Positions 9,043 through 17,631 of a stretch of DNA of 64,000 nt are shown piece after piece. How positions within the stretch are numbered: the stretch's first letter is position 1; each line of letters begins with the position of its first letter. Origin of the DNA: Dyadobacter diqingensis (GTDB lineage Bacteria; Bacteroidota; Bacteroidia; Cytophagales; Spirosomataceae). Both the position numbers and the translations under genes were made by a program. The notes under the pieces are model-generated. The model was not told the DNA's origin. It saw only the letters and a program-made list of their open reading frames with translations, and did not search any database. The stretch is from assembly GCF_024220585.1 (NCBI RefSeq), contig NZ_JAMXKF010000001.1, positions 1,391,478 through 1,455,477 of the forward strand. The letters run 5' to 3'.

Positions 9043-10107
9043 CTACTTTTCATCTTTATAGATCATCACTTCACCTTTTCCATCACTTTTAATAAATCCC
9101 CTGTACATACCCTCACTGTTAAAAGGCATCGCGATATTCCCGTTTCGATCCAGCGCAATTACGCCACCTTCTCCACCGCGTTCTACCAGTTTTTTCATAA
9201 CCACTTCATCGGCAGCTTCTTTAACAGTCAGGCCTTTGTATTCCATTAAACTTGAAATGTCATAAGCTACAACTGATCTGATAAAAAACTCTCCATGACC
9301 AGTTGCCGATACGGCACAGGTTGTGTTATTGGCATAAGTGCCGGCACCTATAATTGGCGCGTCACCAACCCGTCCATATTTCTTGTTGGTCATTCCACCC
9401 GTTGAGGTTCCGGCTGTAAGATTTCCAAACTTGTCAAGCGCAACACAGCCCACGGTGCCAAATTTTTTGCCCTCGGTAAAGATCAGATCCTCATCCTTCG
9501 AATAGCCCGTTTTCGGCGCTTTCTTAATTTCCTTCTTATTTTCAGAATGATCCAGTTCGATTTTCTCCTGCTCTTTTGCTTTTTGCAAAGCCTTAAATCT
9601 CGCCTCTGTATAAAAATATGCCGGGTCTACAATTTCCAGTCCCTGTTCCTTGGCAAACTGATCCGCTCCCTTTCCTGCCATCAATACGTGCGGTGATTTT
9701 TCCATCACGGCAATAGCACCGCGAATTGGATTTTTGATGGTGGTTACGCCTGCAATGGCACCTGCCTTCAAAGTATTTCCTTCCATGATTGCTGCATCCA
9801 GTTCGTTCTTTCCTTCATTGGTAAAAACAGCACCTTTTCCGGCATTAAACAATGGAGAATCCTCCATCACCATAATCGCCGCCTCAACCGCCTGTAAACT
9901 GGTACCGCCCTTTTTCAAAATCGCATAACCCTTTTGGAGTGCTGTATTTAATGCTTCCCGGTATGCTTTTTCCTTTTCGGGAGTCATATTGGCGCGTGTG
10001 ATCGTCCCGGCGCCTCCATGAATGACGAGCGTTATTTTATCAGAATAATCCTGAGCGAACGCCGTCTGGAATAAAAAACAGCAAACAATCGAATAAATAA
10101 ATTTCAT
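9043..10107 (-). CDS. Isoaspartyl peptidase / L-asparaginase type 2 (Ntn hydrolase), exported
   Basis: A signal peptide (ending TAFAQ) precedes the plant-type asparaginase fold: LVIHGGAGTITRANMTPE, then VMEDSPLFNAGKGAVF and the autoprocessing site GTVGCVALD. Thr218 (codon 9454-9456) is the expected nucleophile released by self-cleavage; TAGTSTGGMTNK and the substrate-binding stretch VGDAPIIGAGTYA follow. The family hydrolyses isoaspartyl dipeptides and asparagine. The linker before the nucleophile is long and Lys/Glu-rich (about residues 165-205), as usual for the segment trimmed after cleavage. The export signal places it in the periplasm. Confidence 0.92.
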   Translation of the reverse strand: MKFIYSIVCCFLFQTAFAQDYSDKITLVIHGGAGTITRANMTPEKEKAYREALNTALQKGYAILKKGGTSLQAVEAAIMVMEDSPLFNAGKGAVFTNEGKNELDAAIMEGNTLKAGAIAGVTTIKNPIRGAIAVMEKSPHVLMAGKGADQFAKEQGLEIVDPAYFYTEARFKALQKAKEQEKIELDHSENKKEIKKAPKTGYSKDEDLIFTEGKKFGTVGCVALDKFGNLTAGTSTGGMTNKKYGRVGDAPIIGAGTYANNTTCAVSATGHGEFFIRSVVAYDISSLMEYKGLTVKEAADEVVMKKLVERGGEGGVIALDRNGNIAMPFNSEGMYRGFIKSDGKGEVMIYKDEK

Positions 10108-10160
10108 AGGAGCACATGTTTAATGATAGACTTTATCAAATCTACTAACTATCACCTGCA

Positions 10161-10310
10161 TTAAAGATCTCCATTTGGCTTTTTTTGCTTCGCTTTGAAA
10201 TATGCAAGCCACATGCCCACGAAAATGGCTATTGATGTATAAGTTGATATGGGAAGCGATTTCCCTGATTGATAGGAATGAACGACAACCCAGATAACAG
10301 CGGTCGTCAT
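10161..10310 (-). CDS. Candidate small membrane protein (49 aa)
   Basis: An ATG at 10310 opens a 49-codon frame ending in TAA at 10161-10163. The peptide has a hydrophobic start (TTAVIWVVVHSY), then a second hydrophobic stretch (SIAIFVGMWLAYFKA) followed by a positively charged tail (KAKQKKPNGDL). This fits a small one- or two-helix inner-membrane protein with a positive-inside tail. An in-frame TAA lies 24 bp upstream of the ATG (10334-10336), so the frame cannot be much longer. It sits between a paired-hairpin region and the asparaginase gene. No family is recognised; the case rests on ORF structure only. Confidence 0.4.
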   Translation of the reverse strand: MTTAVIWVVVHSYQSGKSLPISTYTSIAIFVGMWLAYFKAKQKKPNGDL

Positions 10311-10430
10311 TTGGTTAGAGAAGTTTATTAATTAAATCAATTTGAATGCTTCCCGGCATTCGCAGGTTACTCTGTTAACGCCTGACTAAAAAAAGATCAC
10401 TGATTGCCTACAAAATAACACCAACCCACT

Positions 10431-10495
10431 TGACACGAAACGTGTCATTTTTGACAAACAACCGACCAGCTTTCGCTGGTCGGTTGTTTGTTTTA
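10431..10495. terminator. Two tandem hairpins downstream of the phosphorylase-like gene
   Basis: The stronger hairpin has a perfect 17-bp stem (10454-10470 with 10475-10491) and a TTTC loop. Next to it lies a 7-bp perfect inverted repeat (10431-10437 with 10441-10447) followed by a five-T run on the plus strand. Read on the minus strand the first hairpin ends the phosphorylase-like transcript 26 bp after its stop. The pair can act in both directions. Confidence 0.75.
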
Positions 10496-10516
10496 AGGCA
10501 TTGAATCTATATCTTT

Positions 10517-12160
10517 TCAATACAATTTTTCATAATATTCCCGCGCCATCCGGTCGGAGTTAAATTCCTCGCTAACGTCGTTCATACTGTTTAAAGTGAT
10601 CCGCTGCCATTCCTGCTGGTTTTTATAATAGGTGGGAAGCACCTTATTTTCAATCACTTCAAACAATGCGTCGCAATCCTGCTTATTGATATCTTCTCCT
10701 TCCGCCACCGGCAGGATGAATGAATTTTCATCGTTTTTGGCAAATTCACAAATCCACCCGTCGAAGGTAGAAAGGTTCAGCGAGGCATTCATGGCGGCTG
10801 TCATTCCACTTGTTCCGGATGCTTCACGGGTAACCACCGGCGTATTCAGCCAAACATCGGACCCGTCTTTTAGCAACTTGGAAAGTGCCAGTTCATAACC
10901 CGTCAGCACAGCCATATTCGGAAAATAATGACTCAGGTAAAAAAGATGATTGAAGGTATTGATGGCACCTTCATCCTTCGGATAAGGCTTGCCTGCCCAA
11001 ATAATCTGGATCGGCAGCTCTTTATTTTCCAGCAATTTTTTAAACCGTTCCACATCCCAGGTCAGGATATCCGGACGTTTATATGCCGCAAACCGGCGCG
11101 CCCAGACAAGCGTCAGAACATTAGGATCAAAAATCTTCCCGCACTGGTCGGCAACGGTTTTGAAAAGTACTGTTTTTAACTCCTTTTTGCGCGTAGCAAT
11201 GGTTTTGGAATCCTTTTTAATCCGGGCCTTTTCCAATACCGGATCTACCCAATACGTGTTATTCTGGGCGTTGGTGATATGGATAATCTCACAAATACCC
11301 GGATAACTTTTCCACATCTGACGGGACACTTCTCCGTGTAATTTAGACACGCCGTTAGCCTTTCTGCTCAGCCTTAAAGCGGCCAGAGAATGGTTAAAGG
11401 TATTGTCCTTAATACCGGTTATCTTCCTGACCACATCCATTTTTAACCCTGAAAAGAATCCGAGTCCTTCCAGGAAATTGATGTCGTGCTTTTCATTTCC
11501 GGCTTCTTCCGGCGTATGCGTCGTAAAAACCAGACGCTTTTTCAGGTCAGGTACTTTTTTATATTTCTGGTAGAGATAAAATGCTGCGGAAACCGCGTGT
11601 GCTTCATTTAAATGATACACTTCGGGTTCATATTGGAGCTCGTCCAATAACCTGGCACCGCCTATTCCCAGTACCATACATTGCGCCACCTTCATGGTCA
11701 CATCAAAATCGTAAAGTGAATAGGAAATTGCACGCGTGGCCTCATCATTTCCGTCCGTGTCCGTCGTAAGGAAAAACATCGGAGCCGTTTTAAAAATCTC
11801 AGGATCGAGGTAATAAGCCCTTACCCAAACATCTTTTCCCAAGATCGGAATTTGAAACTGAATGCCCGTATCCGTTAAAAAATGATAGATTTTTTCATGG
11901 AATTGCGGTTCCATACTATTATCCTTTTTCCGCCCCTGGTCATAATATCCGTATTTCCAGAGCATTCCAACGCCGATGAGATTCTGATTTAAGGCATAAA
12001 CACTTTTCATATGGGAGCCCGCCAGAAAACCCAGACCGCCAGAATAAGTTTTGAGCGCCTGGTCCAATGCAAACTCCATTGAAAAATAAGCTACTGATTT
12101 CGTATAGTTTTTATCCGGTTTAAACGGATGCTTAAAGGGCACAGAAAATGACTGCTTCAT
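10517..12160 (-). CDS. Glycogen-phosphorylase-like GT35 protein lacking the PLP lysine
   Basis: The 547-aa protein has the short alpha-glucan phosphorylase layout: VAYFSMEFALDQALKTYSGG and LGFLAGSHMKS at the N-terminus, YHLNEAHAVSAAFYLY, VFTTHTPEEAGNEKHD, VWARRFAAYKRPD in the phosphate/glucose region, and VVTREASGTSGM near the C-terminus. In phosphorylases the last motif continues with a Lys that binds pyridoxal phosphate (GTSGMK or GTGNMK). Here it reads GTSGMTAAMN: residue 454 is Thr (ACA, 10799-10801). By family knowledge such a protein should not hold PLP covalently. It may be a non-phosphorolytic relative or a regulatory homologue; glycogen phosphorylase remains the nearest name. No other glycogen genes are adjacent. 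Length is well below the 700-850 residues of classical enzymes. Confidence 0.8.
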   Translation of the reverse strand: MKQSFSVPFKHPFKPDKNYTKSVAYFSMEFALDQALKTYSGGLGFLAGSHMKSVYALNQNLIGVGMLWKYGYYDQGRKKDNSMEPQFHEKIYHFLTDTGIQFQIPILGKDVWVRAYYLDPEIFKTAPMFFLTTDTDGNDEATRAISYSLYDFDVTMKVAQCMVLGIGGARLLDELQYEPEVYHLNEAHAVSAAFYLYQKYKKVPDLKKRLVFTTHTPEEAGNEKHDINFLEGLGFFSGLKMDVVRKITGIKDNTFNHSLAALRLSRKANGVSKLHGEVSRQMWKSYPGICEIIHITNAQNNTYWVDPVLEKARIKKDSKTIATRKKELKTVLFKTVADQCGKIFDPNVLTLVWARRFAAYKRPDILTWDVERFKKLLENKELPIQIIWAGKPYPKDEGAINTFNHLFYLSHYFPNMAVLTGYELALSKLLKDGSDVWLNTPVVTREASGTSGMTAAMNASLNLSTFDGWICEFAKNDENSFILPVAEGEDINKQDCDALFEVIENKVLPTYYKNQQEWQRITLNSMNDVSEEFNSDRMAREYYEKLY

Positions 12161-12189
12161 TGAGGCAAAGTTTAAGTGAAAGATATTTA

Positions 12190-13257
12190 CTAATGATTCG
12201 CGTGCATTTTTTCGTAATGCGCCCGTAACAAATCTTCTCCGAAATCATTGGTAAGGTCCCTGACCACAGTGTGAATGTGATTAGCGTTATTTTGGGTATT
12301 ATCCAGTTCAATCAGGATTGTCGGTCCCTGAATCCGGTAATAATAACCTGCCCCATCCTTTATTTCCGGATCCGTTTTTCCCATCCAAGCAAAATGTATG
12401 CCATCAAGACCGGTTCCCTTTAACTTATTCATTTGCTGGTTTTTCAAAGTCACATGATAACGATCCAGATAAACCGCGATCAGCTTTTGAAAAAGCTTTT
12501 TCTGCGCCGGTGTCATATCTTTCATCGCAATTCCTTCCGGTTTCAGCTTCACCAATTTACTCCGTTTATTTGAAGATAAAATTTCCCAGGGTGCCTTTTC
12601 AGATAAAATTATTGTCTTCTGCTGTGCTGCCGAAAACGAATGAAGAAGCTCAAAAGCCACATCCTGCTCGTCTTTTAATATTCGTTTACCTTTTTGAGGA
12701 ACGTCAGCCAGCACGATTCCTGGATTTGAACCAAAGAAACCAGGTGTAAAAGTAATTTCATCTCCGGCCACCGTAAAATGCAGTGAAATATGATGCCCTT
12801 CCAGACGCCAGCCCCAGGGTTCTTTTTCACCGGGTTTTCCAAAAATCAGAAAGGCATAGTTCTCAGGATCACGGTAGGTATCGTTCGCAGATTTATTTTC
12901 AATCACCCGCAGGACATTTTCAAGGTCAATGATTTCTCTGGTTTTTTGATAGCCACCGGCACTCAAAACAATTCTGACCATCTCAAAAGCCTTAGCTTGC
13001 TGATCAGCATTCATGTTTTTCAACGTTAATCCCTTCCGGGCTCTGGGAACATAATTCCAGTCAAAACGAAGCGAATCGGCGAACGAAACACAGGCCTCTT
13101 TTTTCCGCGTGGCATCCAGACTGCCGGTAAAATTCTGAACAGCCGTCGACAATTTCCCGACAAGCAGCTTATCCTGGGCTTGAAGAGAACCAGATTTAAA
13201 CAACGTTATAAAACAGGCAAAGAGAAACAATTTGCAGACCAGCGGATAGGATTTCAT
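12190..13257 (-). CDS. DUF3500 protein, exported
   Basis: A signal peptide (ending SLQAQ) is followed by the full DUF3500 pattern: FADSLRFDWNYVPRARKGL, WGWRLEGHHISLHFTVAGD, PGFFGSNPGIV, then HFAWMGKTDPEIKDGAGYYY and IELDNTQNNANHIHTVVRD. The conserved His residues in EGHHISLHF and NHIHTVVRDLTNDFG could form a metal or active site; the family function is not established. It follows CysQ on the same strand after a terminator and is separate from the phosphorylase-like gene by 30 bp, so it may be co-transcribed with that gene. Confidence 0.85.
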   Translation of the reverse strand: MKSYPLVCKLFLFACFITLFKSGSLQAQDKLLVGKLSTAVQNFTGSLDATRKKEACVSFADSLRFDWNYVPRARKGLTLKNMNADQQAKAFEMVRIVLSAGGYQKTREIIDLENVLRVIENKSANDTYRDPENYAFLIFGKPGEKEPWGWRLEGHHISLHFTVAGDEITFTPGFFGSNPGIVLADVPQKGKRILKDEQDVAFELLHSFSAAQQKTIILSEKAPWEILSSNKRSKLVKLKPEGIAMKDMTPAQKKLFQKLIAVYLDRYHVTLKNQQMNKLKGTGLDGIHFAWMGKTDPEIKDGAGYYYRIQGPTILIELDNTQNNANHIHTVVRDLTNDFGEDLLRAHYEKMHANH

Positions 13258-13286
13258 GATTTTTGTCTGTCAGTGAATGTATAAAT

Positions 13287-13340
13287 AAAAAAGAGCTTGT
13301 CTGCCCGATTATACTTTACCGGACTGACATGCTCTTTTTT
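13287..13340 (-). terminator. Terminator after cysQ
   Basis: On the minus strand a GAGCATGTC / GACAAGCTC stem (one mismatch, with flanking A and T runs that extend it) encloses a loop of about 22 nt and ends in TTTTTT. It lies between the cysQ stop and the DUF3500 start. Confidence 0.75.
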
Positions 13341-13381
13341 CGCTAAATGTTTAAGAAACTTAGCTTTATCTCTTAACCTGG

Positions 13382-14164
13382 CTATTCATCTCTTAATGTC
13401 AAATGCTGGGCGCTGCAAATAAAACTTCCGTTTAAGAGAGACGATTTATTGTATAAAAAAGGCTCTCCTGAAAGTTTGGTCATTTTACCGCCACTCAGTG
13501 TAAGAATCGCCTGCCCGGCCGCTGTATCCCATTCCATCGTGGGGCCGTGACGGAAATAAATATGCGCCTCTCCTTCTGCCACCAGGCAAAATTTAAGTGA
13601 ACTTCCGATCGCAACATTTTTAACAATCGGATAACGTGCGAGTACTTCCGTTTCGGCAGGGGCTGCATGCGAACGGCTGCCGACTGAAACCCAGTCTACA
13701 CTGTTTTTGTCCACTTTCATTGCAGATTTCACACCGTCAGAAGTTATTTTCCATCCGCCGGTTTCCTGATTGGCATAGTATAGGGTATCGGTGACCGGCA
13801 CATAAATAACGCCTAAAACAGGGACGCGGTTATGGATCAAAGCAATGTTTATCGTGAATTCTCCATTGCGGTTTATAAACTCTTTTGTCCCGTCCAACGG
13901 GTCAACACACCAGAAATATTCCCAATCCTTCCGCTCTTCATAAGGTATGTTCTGCCCCTCCTCAGACAGGATCGGAATTTCCGGCGTAAATGTTTTCAAC
14001 CGGTTAACGATCAACTCATTGGATGCTTCATCAGCCAGCGTTAATGGTGATTCATCCGTTTTATATTTTACCTCTTCCGCCTTCTCCGAATCATTATAAA
14101 CAGCCAGGACTACCTTTCCGGCATCCTTTGCGATTGATAGTAATTCTTCTATTTCGAGTTGCAT
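13382..14164 (-). CDS. cysQ: 3'(2'),5'-bisphosphate nucleotidase CysQ
   Basis: The inositol-monophosphatase-like fold is shown by LTLADEASNELIVNRL, ILSEEGQNIPYEER, the metal-binding WCVDPLDGTKEFINR and the C-terminal MEWDTAAGQAILTLSGG. Length (260 aa) is typical. The enzyme dephosphorylates 3'-phosphoadenosine 5'-phosphate from sulfate assimilation, in the cytoplasm. No sulfate-reduction genes are adjacent; cysM is about 39 kb away. A terminator follows it. Confidence 0.93.
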   Translation of the reverse strand: MQLEIEELLSIAKDAGKVVLAVYNDSEKAEEVKYKTDESPLTLADEASNELIVNRLKTFTPEIPILSEEGQNIPYEERKDWEYFWCVDPLDGTKEFINRNGEFTINIALIHNRVPVLGVIYVPVTDTLYYANQETGGWKITSDGVKSAMKVDKNSVDWVSVGSRSHAAPAETEVLARYPIVKNVAIGSSLKFCLVAEGEAHIYFRHGPTMEWDTAAGQAILTLSGGKMTKLSGEPFLYNKSSLLNGSFICSAQHLTLRDE

Positions 14165-14590
14165 ATCAGGGTCTGGATTGGTGTGGGAACAAGACTAATC
14201 TGCAAATTATAGTGTTAAAATTTTAATATTATTAGCCAAAATTGACTAGTAATTGACGTTTTTTCTCAATTGACCAACAACTACGGGCATCCTTTTTTCC
14301 ACAGACCCAAACAAACCTTCCTGCAACTTTATCCTTTGAAGGTCTTCCGGGTTCAAATTTTTACTAACCTACTGCTCCAAATTTTTATTTAAGATAAAAA
14401 AATATTCGATTTCTTCCTTGGTAAAGACGTGGCTTTTTTGATCGTTACAACCACAACCATTCCTTTTGATTACCAACCGGAACATCGTCTTAACAGATTG
14501 GAATGAGCAGTTTAGAGCCGGGCTGATCCAACTACTCCAAAACCCTGTTCTGCTCCTTTTGCCTTTAACAAGTAATCTTGTGCAATTAAA
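14165..14590. other. Gene-free intergenic stretch (426 bp)
   Basis: No ORF of credible length, RNA gene or repeat was seen. It is AT-rich with scattered T-runs and must hold the cysQ promoter near 14170-14260 and the 3' end of the LacI-type regulator transcript near 14590. Confidence 0.6.
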
Positions 14591-15685
14591 TCATTTTATG
14601 GATTCCTCAACAAGGTCTTCCTCGTCGATGTAATAATGCAGATTCTCTTTTGTGACGATATCCAGCGGCAAAAATTTGAGTGGCTGAACATCTTTTTTAA
14701 AGACCAGAAAATCCACAAGCTGACTCACGCTCCAGTACCCCTGCCCTTTCGGATTCTGATTGATCAGGAACGAAATGGCTCCCGTATTGAGATAAGCCAG
14801 ATTTTTGGGAAGCAAATCATAACCGATAATTTTCACACCACTAATCTTCTTTTTTTCCAGATAAGTAGCAATGTCATAAGCCTTTGACGTCGTGACGAAA
14901 ATGTGTTTCAGGTCCGGGGTGTTATCTACAATATCATCCAGTTTTTTAACAAAAGCATTCTGATCGGAACGGTTAAGTTCAACCCGTATAATCTTGTAGT
15001 GATTTTCCGGATCATTCTCGGTGAAATAACTGCGCATGCCATTTTCCTTTTTAATCAAATGGGCAGCGTTACTTATTTCCTCATCAATATGGGCGATGAG
15101 TATGGAACATGGTCCGGGCTGACCGTAGTGCAGAAGTTTACCACCAAGCATTCCGCTCTGGTACGAATCCTGGCCAATGTAGCTAAGCGGCCCAAACTCG
15201 GCGATTTCCGTGTTAAACAATACAAACGGGATCTTATCCTTGCCCCACTTTTCAAAAAAAGGCAATGTCTCGCGGTAAAAAATCGGCGATAACAAAATGC
15301 CATCCGGTCGGGTCCTCGTCAGTTCATTGGCTTTTTCTATATACGAATCGGCCTGATAAGGATTAAAAACAAACTGCTCGACTACCACGCCATATTGTTT
15401 CAGGTCTTTTTCCGCCTTTTCAATCCCTGCCTTGGGTGCTTTCCAGTAAGAATCCACCTGATGATCCGGAATCAAGGCGGCAATACGATAAGTTTTGTGC
15501 GAACCCAGCGCTCTGGCCATCAGGTTGGGTTCGTAATTGCTTTCTTCTATGATTTTGAGAATCTTCGCCTTGGCTTTCTCCGATACCTTCCCTCTGTTGT
15601 GCAGCACGCGGTCTACCGTCCCTGTTGATACGCCCGCTTTTAACGCAATATCCTTTATTCTTACATTCCTGTTATTCTGTTCCAA
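14591..15685 (-). CDS. LacI-family transcriptional regulator with sugar-binding-protein-like sensor domain
   Basis: The DNA-binding domain is RIKDIALKAGVSTGTVDRVL with the hinge-helix segment YEPNLMARALGS. The C-terminal 300 residues are a type I periplasmic-binding-protein fold (YRIAALIPDHQVDSYWKAP, PDGILLSPIFYRETLPFFEK, FVTTSKAYDIATYLEKKK, IIGYDLLPKNLAYL), closer to ABC-type sugar-binding proteins than to LacI itself. The start is a TTG at 15685; no in-frame ATG precedes it before a stop at 15728-15730 (TAA). It binds a sugar-like ligand and regulates transcription. Neighbouring genes do not reveal its target. Confidence 0.87.
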   Translation of the reverse strand: MEQNNRNVRIKDIALKAGVSTGTVDRVLHNRGKVSEKAKAKILKIIEESNYEPNLMARALGSHKTYRIAALIPDHQVDSYWKAPKAGIEKAEKDLKQYGVVVEQFVFNPYQADSYIEKANELTRTRPDGILLSPIFYRETLPFFEKWGKDKIPFVLFNTEIAEFGPLSYIGQDSYQSGMLGGKLLHYGQPGPCSILIAHIDEEISNAAHLIKKENGMRSYFTENDPENHYKIIRVELNRSDQNAFVKKLDDIVDNTPDLKHIFVTTSKAYDIATYLEKKKISGVKIIGYDLLPKNLAYLNTGAISFLINQNPKGQGYWSVSQLVDFLVFKKDVQPLKFLPLDIVTKENLHYYIDEEDLVEESIK

Positions 15686-15849
15686 TTTGACGTCGATTTT
15701 TTCAGATAATAATATAGAGTGTCTGGTTTACCGCGGAGTTGGAGATCCTATCCACCGGTCTGTTGCTGTGCAATAATTTGTGCATAAAGGTAAGGGATCG
15801 GGTCCCAATGAAGGCAGAATTTTCAAAGGGACTGGATTGATAAAGAAAA

Positions 15850-15881
15850 TGCCTGCCGGATTATACTTGATCCGACAGGCA
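15850..15881 (-). terminator. Terminator after the Ala/Glu/Lys repeat protein
   Basis: A 12-bp stem with one mismatch (15850-15861 with 15870-15881) lies 24 bp beyond the stop of the repeat protein and is followed on the minus strand by a TTTTC tail. Confidence 0.75.
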
Positions 15882-15904
15882 CTTATTATCAAATGGAACA
15901 GATA

Positions 15905-16795
15905 TTATTTCCCGAACAAACGTGCCCAGAATCCCTTCGCTTTGGTTTTGGTTTCTTCATATGTCTCCGACGCCGCCTCTTTCAGATCTTCCAGCTCTTC
16001 GGCTGCTTTGGCTTTCAGCTCAGCTGCCTTAACCTGCGCTTCCGCCAGTTTTTCCGCAGCGATTTCCTTGGCATCTTCAAGCTTTTCGGCGGCTAGTTCC
16101 TTCGCATCCGCGAACTTTTCAGACGCTTCCTCTTTCAGTTCCGCGAATTTGTCCGCAGCTTCTTCCTTCAAACCTTCGGCTCTGCCCGACAGGTCCGAAA
16201 TAATTTCTTCTGCTTTTACTTTCCCTGCCGCAATATTTAATTCGACTTCATTTTGAAGCTGCTCCACTTTGCCCGAAAAACCCGATTTAAGTTCTTCCAC
16301 CTTCTCTGCTCCTGCTTCTTTTACCTCTTCCGCTTTGGCAGCCACCTCTTCCTTCACCTCAACGATTTTCTCTTCGGCTACCTCTGCTTTTTCGGCCACT
16401 ACTTCTTTTACTTCTTCGGCCTTCACTTCTGCTGTTTCCTTTACCTCTTCCACTTTTGCAGAAACTTCTTCCTTCACTTCGGCAACCGTCTCTTTTGCAG
16501 CTTCCAGTTTTTCTTCTCCGGCAGCTTTTACTTCTTCTACCGTTTCCGAAACCTCGGCTTTTACTTCCTCCACTTTATCTGTCACCACCGCTTCCACTTC
16601 TTCAGCTTTATCTGCTGCTACCGCTTTTACTTCCTCAACCTCCGTTGCTGCTGCAACTTCCACATCCTCCTTAATCTCCGAAATTCCTTCGGCAGCTTCA
16701 TCTTTTACTTCGATCGATTTATCTTTAATATCTTCGATTTTTTTATCCAACGACTCGTCTGCATCGCTTGGTTGAGGTTTTTCATTGTCTGCCAT
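15905..16795 (-). CDS. Ala/Glu/Lys-rich repetitive coiled-coil protein (LEA/apolipoprotein-like)
   Basis: The 296-aa protein is built almost only of Ala, Glu, Lys and Val in approximate 11-residue repeats (VEEVKAEVSETVEEVKAA, then AEKLEDAKEIAAEKLAEA), which predicts one long amphipathic helix. There is no signal peptide. The end is a short aromatic amphipathic patch, KGFWARLFGK, likely to touch membranes. Composition and repeat length recall group 3 LEA proteins and apolipoprotein-like helices. Its role is unknown; envelope or stress protection is an inference. It has its own terminator and appears monocistronic. The composition also opens long antisense frames, which are artefacts. Confidence 0.8.
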   Translation of the reverse strand: MADNEKPQPSDADESLDKKIEDIKDKSIEVKDEAAEGISEIKEDVEVAAATEVEEVKAVAADKAEEVEAVVTDKVEEVKAEVSETVEEVKAAGEEKLEAAKETVAEVKEEVSAKVEEVKETAEVKAEEVKEVVAEKAEVAEEKIVEVKEEVAAKAEEVKEAGAEKVEELKSGFSGKVEQLQNEVELNIAAGKVKAEEIISDLSGRAEGLKEEAADKFAELKEEASEKFADAKELAAEKLEDAKEIAAEKLAEAQVKAAELKAKAAEELEDLKEAASETYEETKTKAKGFWARLFGK

Positions 16796-16893
16796 ATCAG
16801 TGGATGATGTTTGAATGGAATAGATTAAAAAAGGTTGAATGCGTAAGCTACAAAGGACTTATCAAGGTTGCAAGCATTTTACAGACCTTTTTA

Positions 16894-17460
16894 TTATGAT
16901 AACCTTCTTATGATCAATTTTTTAACGATCTCATAAAAGATATCCGGCTGAAGAGTCCGCCAGTTGTCGAGCTGCAATGTACCACCAAAATTAAGATAGT
17001 AATCCAGCCTGAAACGTTTCCATTCTTCCTCGACGTGCTCCCTGAAATTGACGGCAGCAATCCAGCCATCCTCAATGTCGTCAAACCACTCGGCATAGTA
17101 GTCGTCTTCGGCACCGTGAAAATTCATGATATTTTCACCCAAAAGAATAAACTGGTTAATGCCTTCATCCACAAGCGGATCAATCACCTGCCGTTTGAAA
17201 TACATAATATCGTTGTGCAGGGTATCATTCCACTCTCCAAACATCTCGATGATCACAAAATGTTTGTTGTAATCAGCATACAGGATTTTAACATAGAGCG
17301 TCTCCGAACCAATAGGGTCCCAAAGCGGATGAATGTAGTAACCATAAATCGCGTTTTCGTAGTAATCGAGGTTATAAGTCCGGCCATAAAACGGCGACCT
17401 CCGGTCTCTGCTTGCGACGTAATGTTTTTCCCAGTTATAATATGGCTCAATTTCCTGCAT
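16894..17460 (-). CDS. Uncharacterised acidic, aromatic-rich cytoplasmic protein (188 aa)
   Basis: There is no signal peptide or membrane helix. The protein is rich in Tyr, Trp, Phe, Asp and Glu (YYNWEKHYVASRDRRSPFYG, DPIGSETLYVKILYADYNKH, VIIEMFGEWNDTLHNDIMYF, ILLGENIMNFHGAEDDYYAE, DGWIAAVNFREHVEEEWKRF). I recognise no named domain; the regular strand-helix alternation suggests a folded globular protein. It looks like a conserved hypothetical of Cytophagales. It stands alone between the repeat protein and the DUF1080 gene. Confidence 0.75.
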   Translation of the reverse strand: MQEIEPYYNWEKHYVASRDRRSPFYGRTYNLDYYENAIYGYYIHPLWDPIGSETLYVKILYADYNKHFVIIEMFGEWNDTLHNDIMYFKRQVIDPLVDEGINQFILLGENIMNFHGAEDDYYAEWFDDIEDGWIAAVNFREHVEEEWKRFRLDYYLNFGGTLQLDNWRTLQPDIFYEIVKKLIIRRLS

Positions 17461-17560
17461 GATTCCAATCGTTGAATAAGGTAAAATTCAGGAATGCGAT
17501 CCCTCAAAATTAGAACAAAAAAGGGGTTTAAGGTGGTTCAGCGCGAGGGGCATAAAAAAG

Positions 17561-17589
17561 AGAAGTCAAGTTTTGAAAACTTGACTTCT
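17561..17589 (-). terminator. Terminator after the first DUF1080 gene
   Basis: A perfect 14-bp inverted repeat (17561-17574 with 17576-17589) is followed on the minus strand by a six-T run. It is 43 bp beyond the DUF1080 stop. Confidence 0.9.
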
Positions 17590-17631
17590 CTAATTCTTCG
17601 AAAGTTGACTTCTTTGGTCCCTATCCAAAAA

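Noticed and set aside
16253..16807. Plus-strand frames of 168-184 codons rich in Phe, Cys, Ser
   Set aside because: They are the reverse of the Ala/Glu/Lys repeats; the biased composition keeps other frames open.
17590..17631. Second copy of the AGTTGACTTCT element as a repeat family
   Set aside because: Only a short match beside the terminator; most likely chance.
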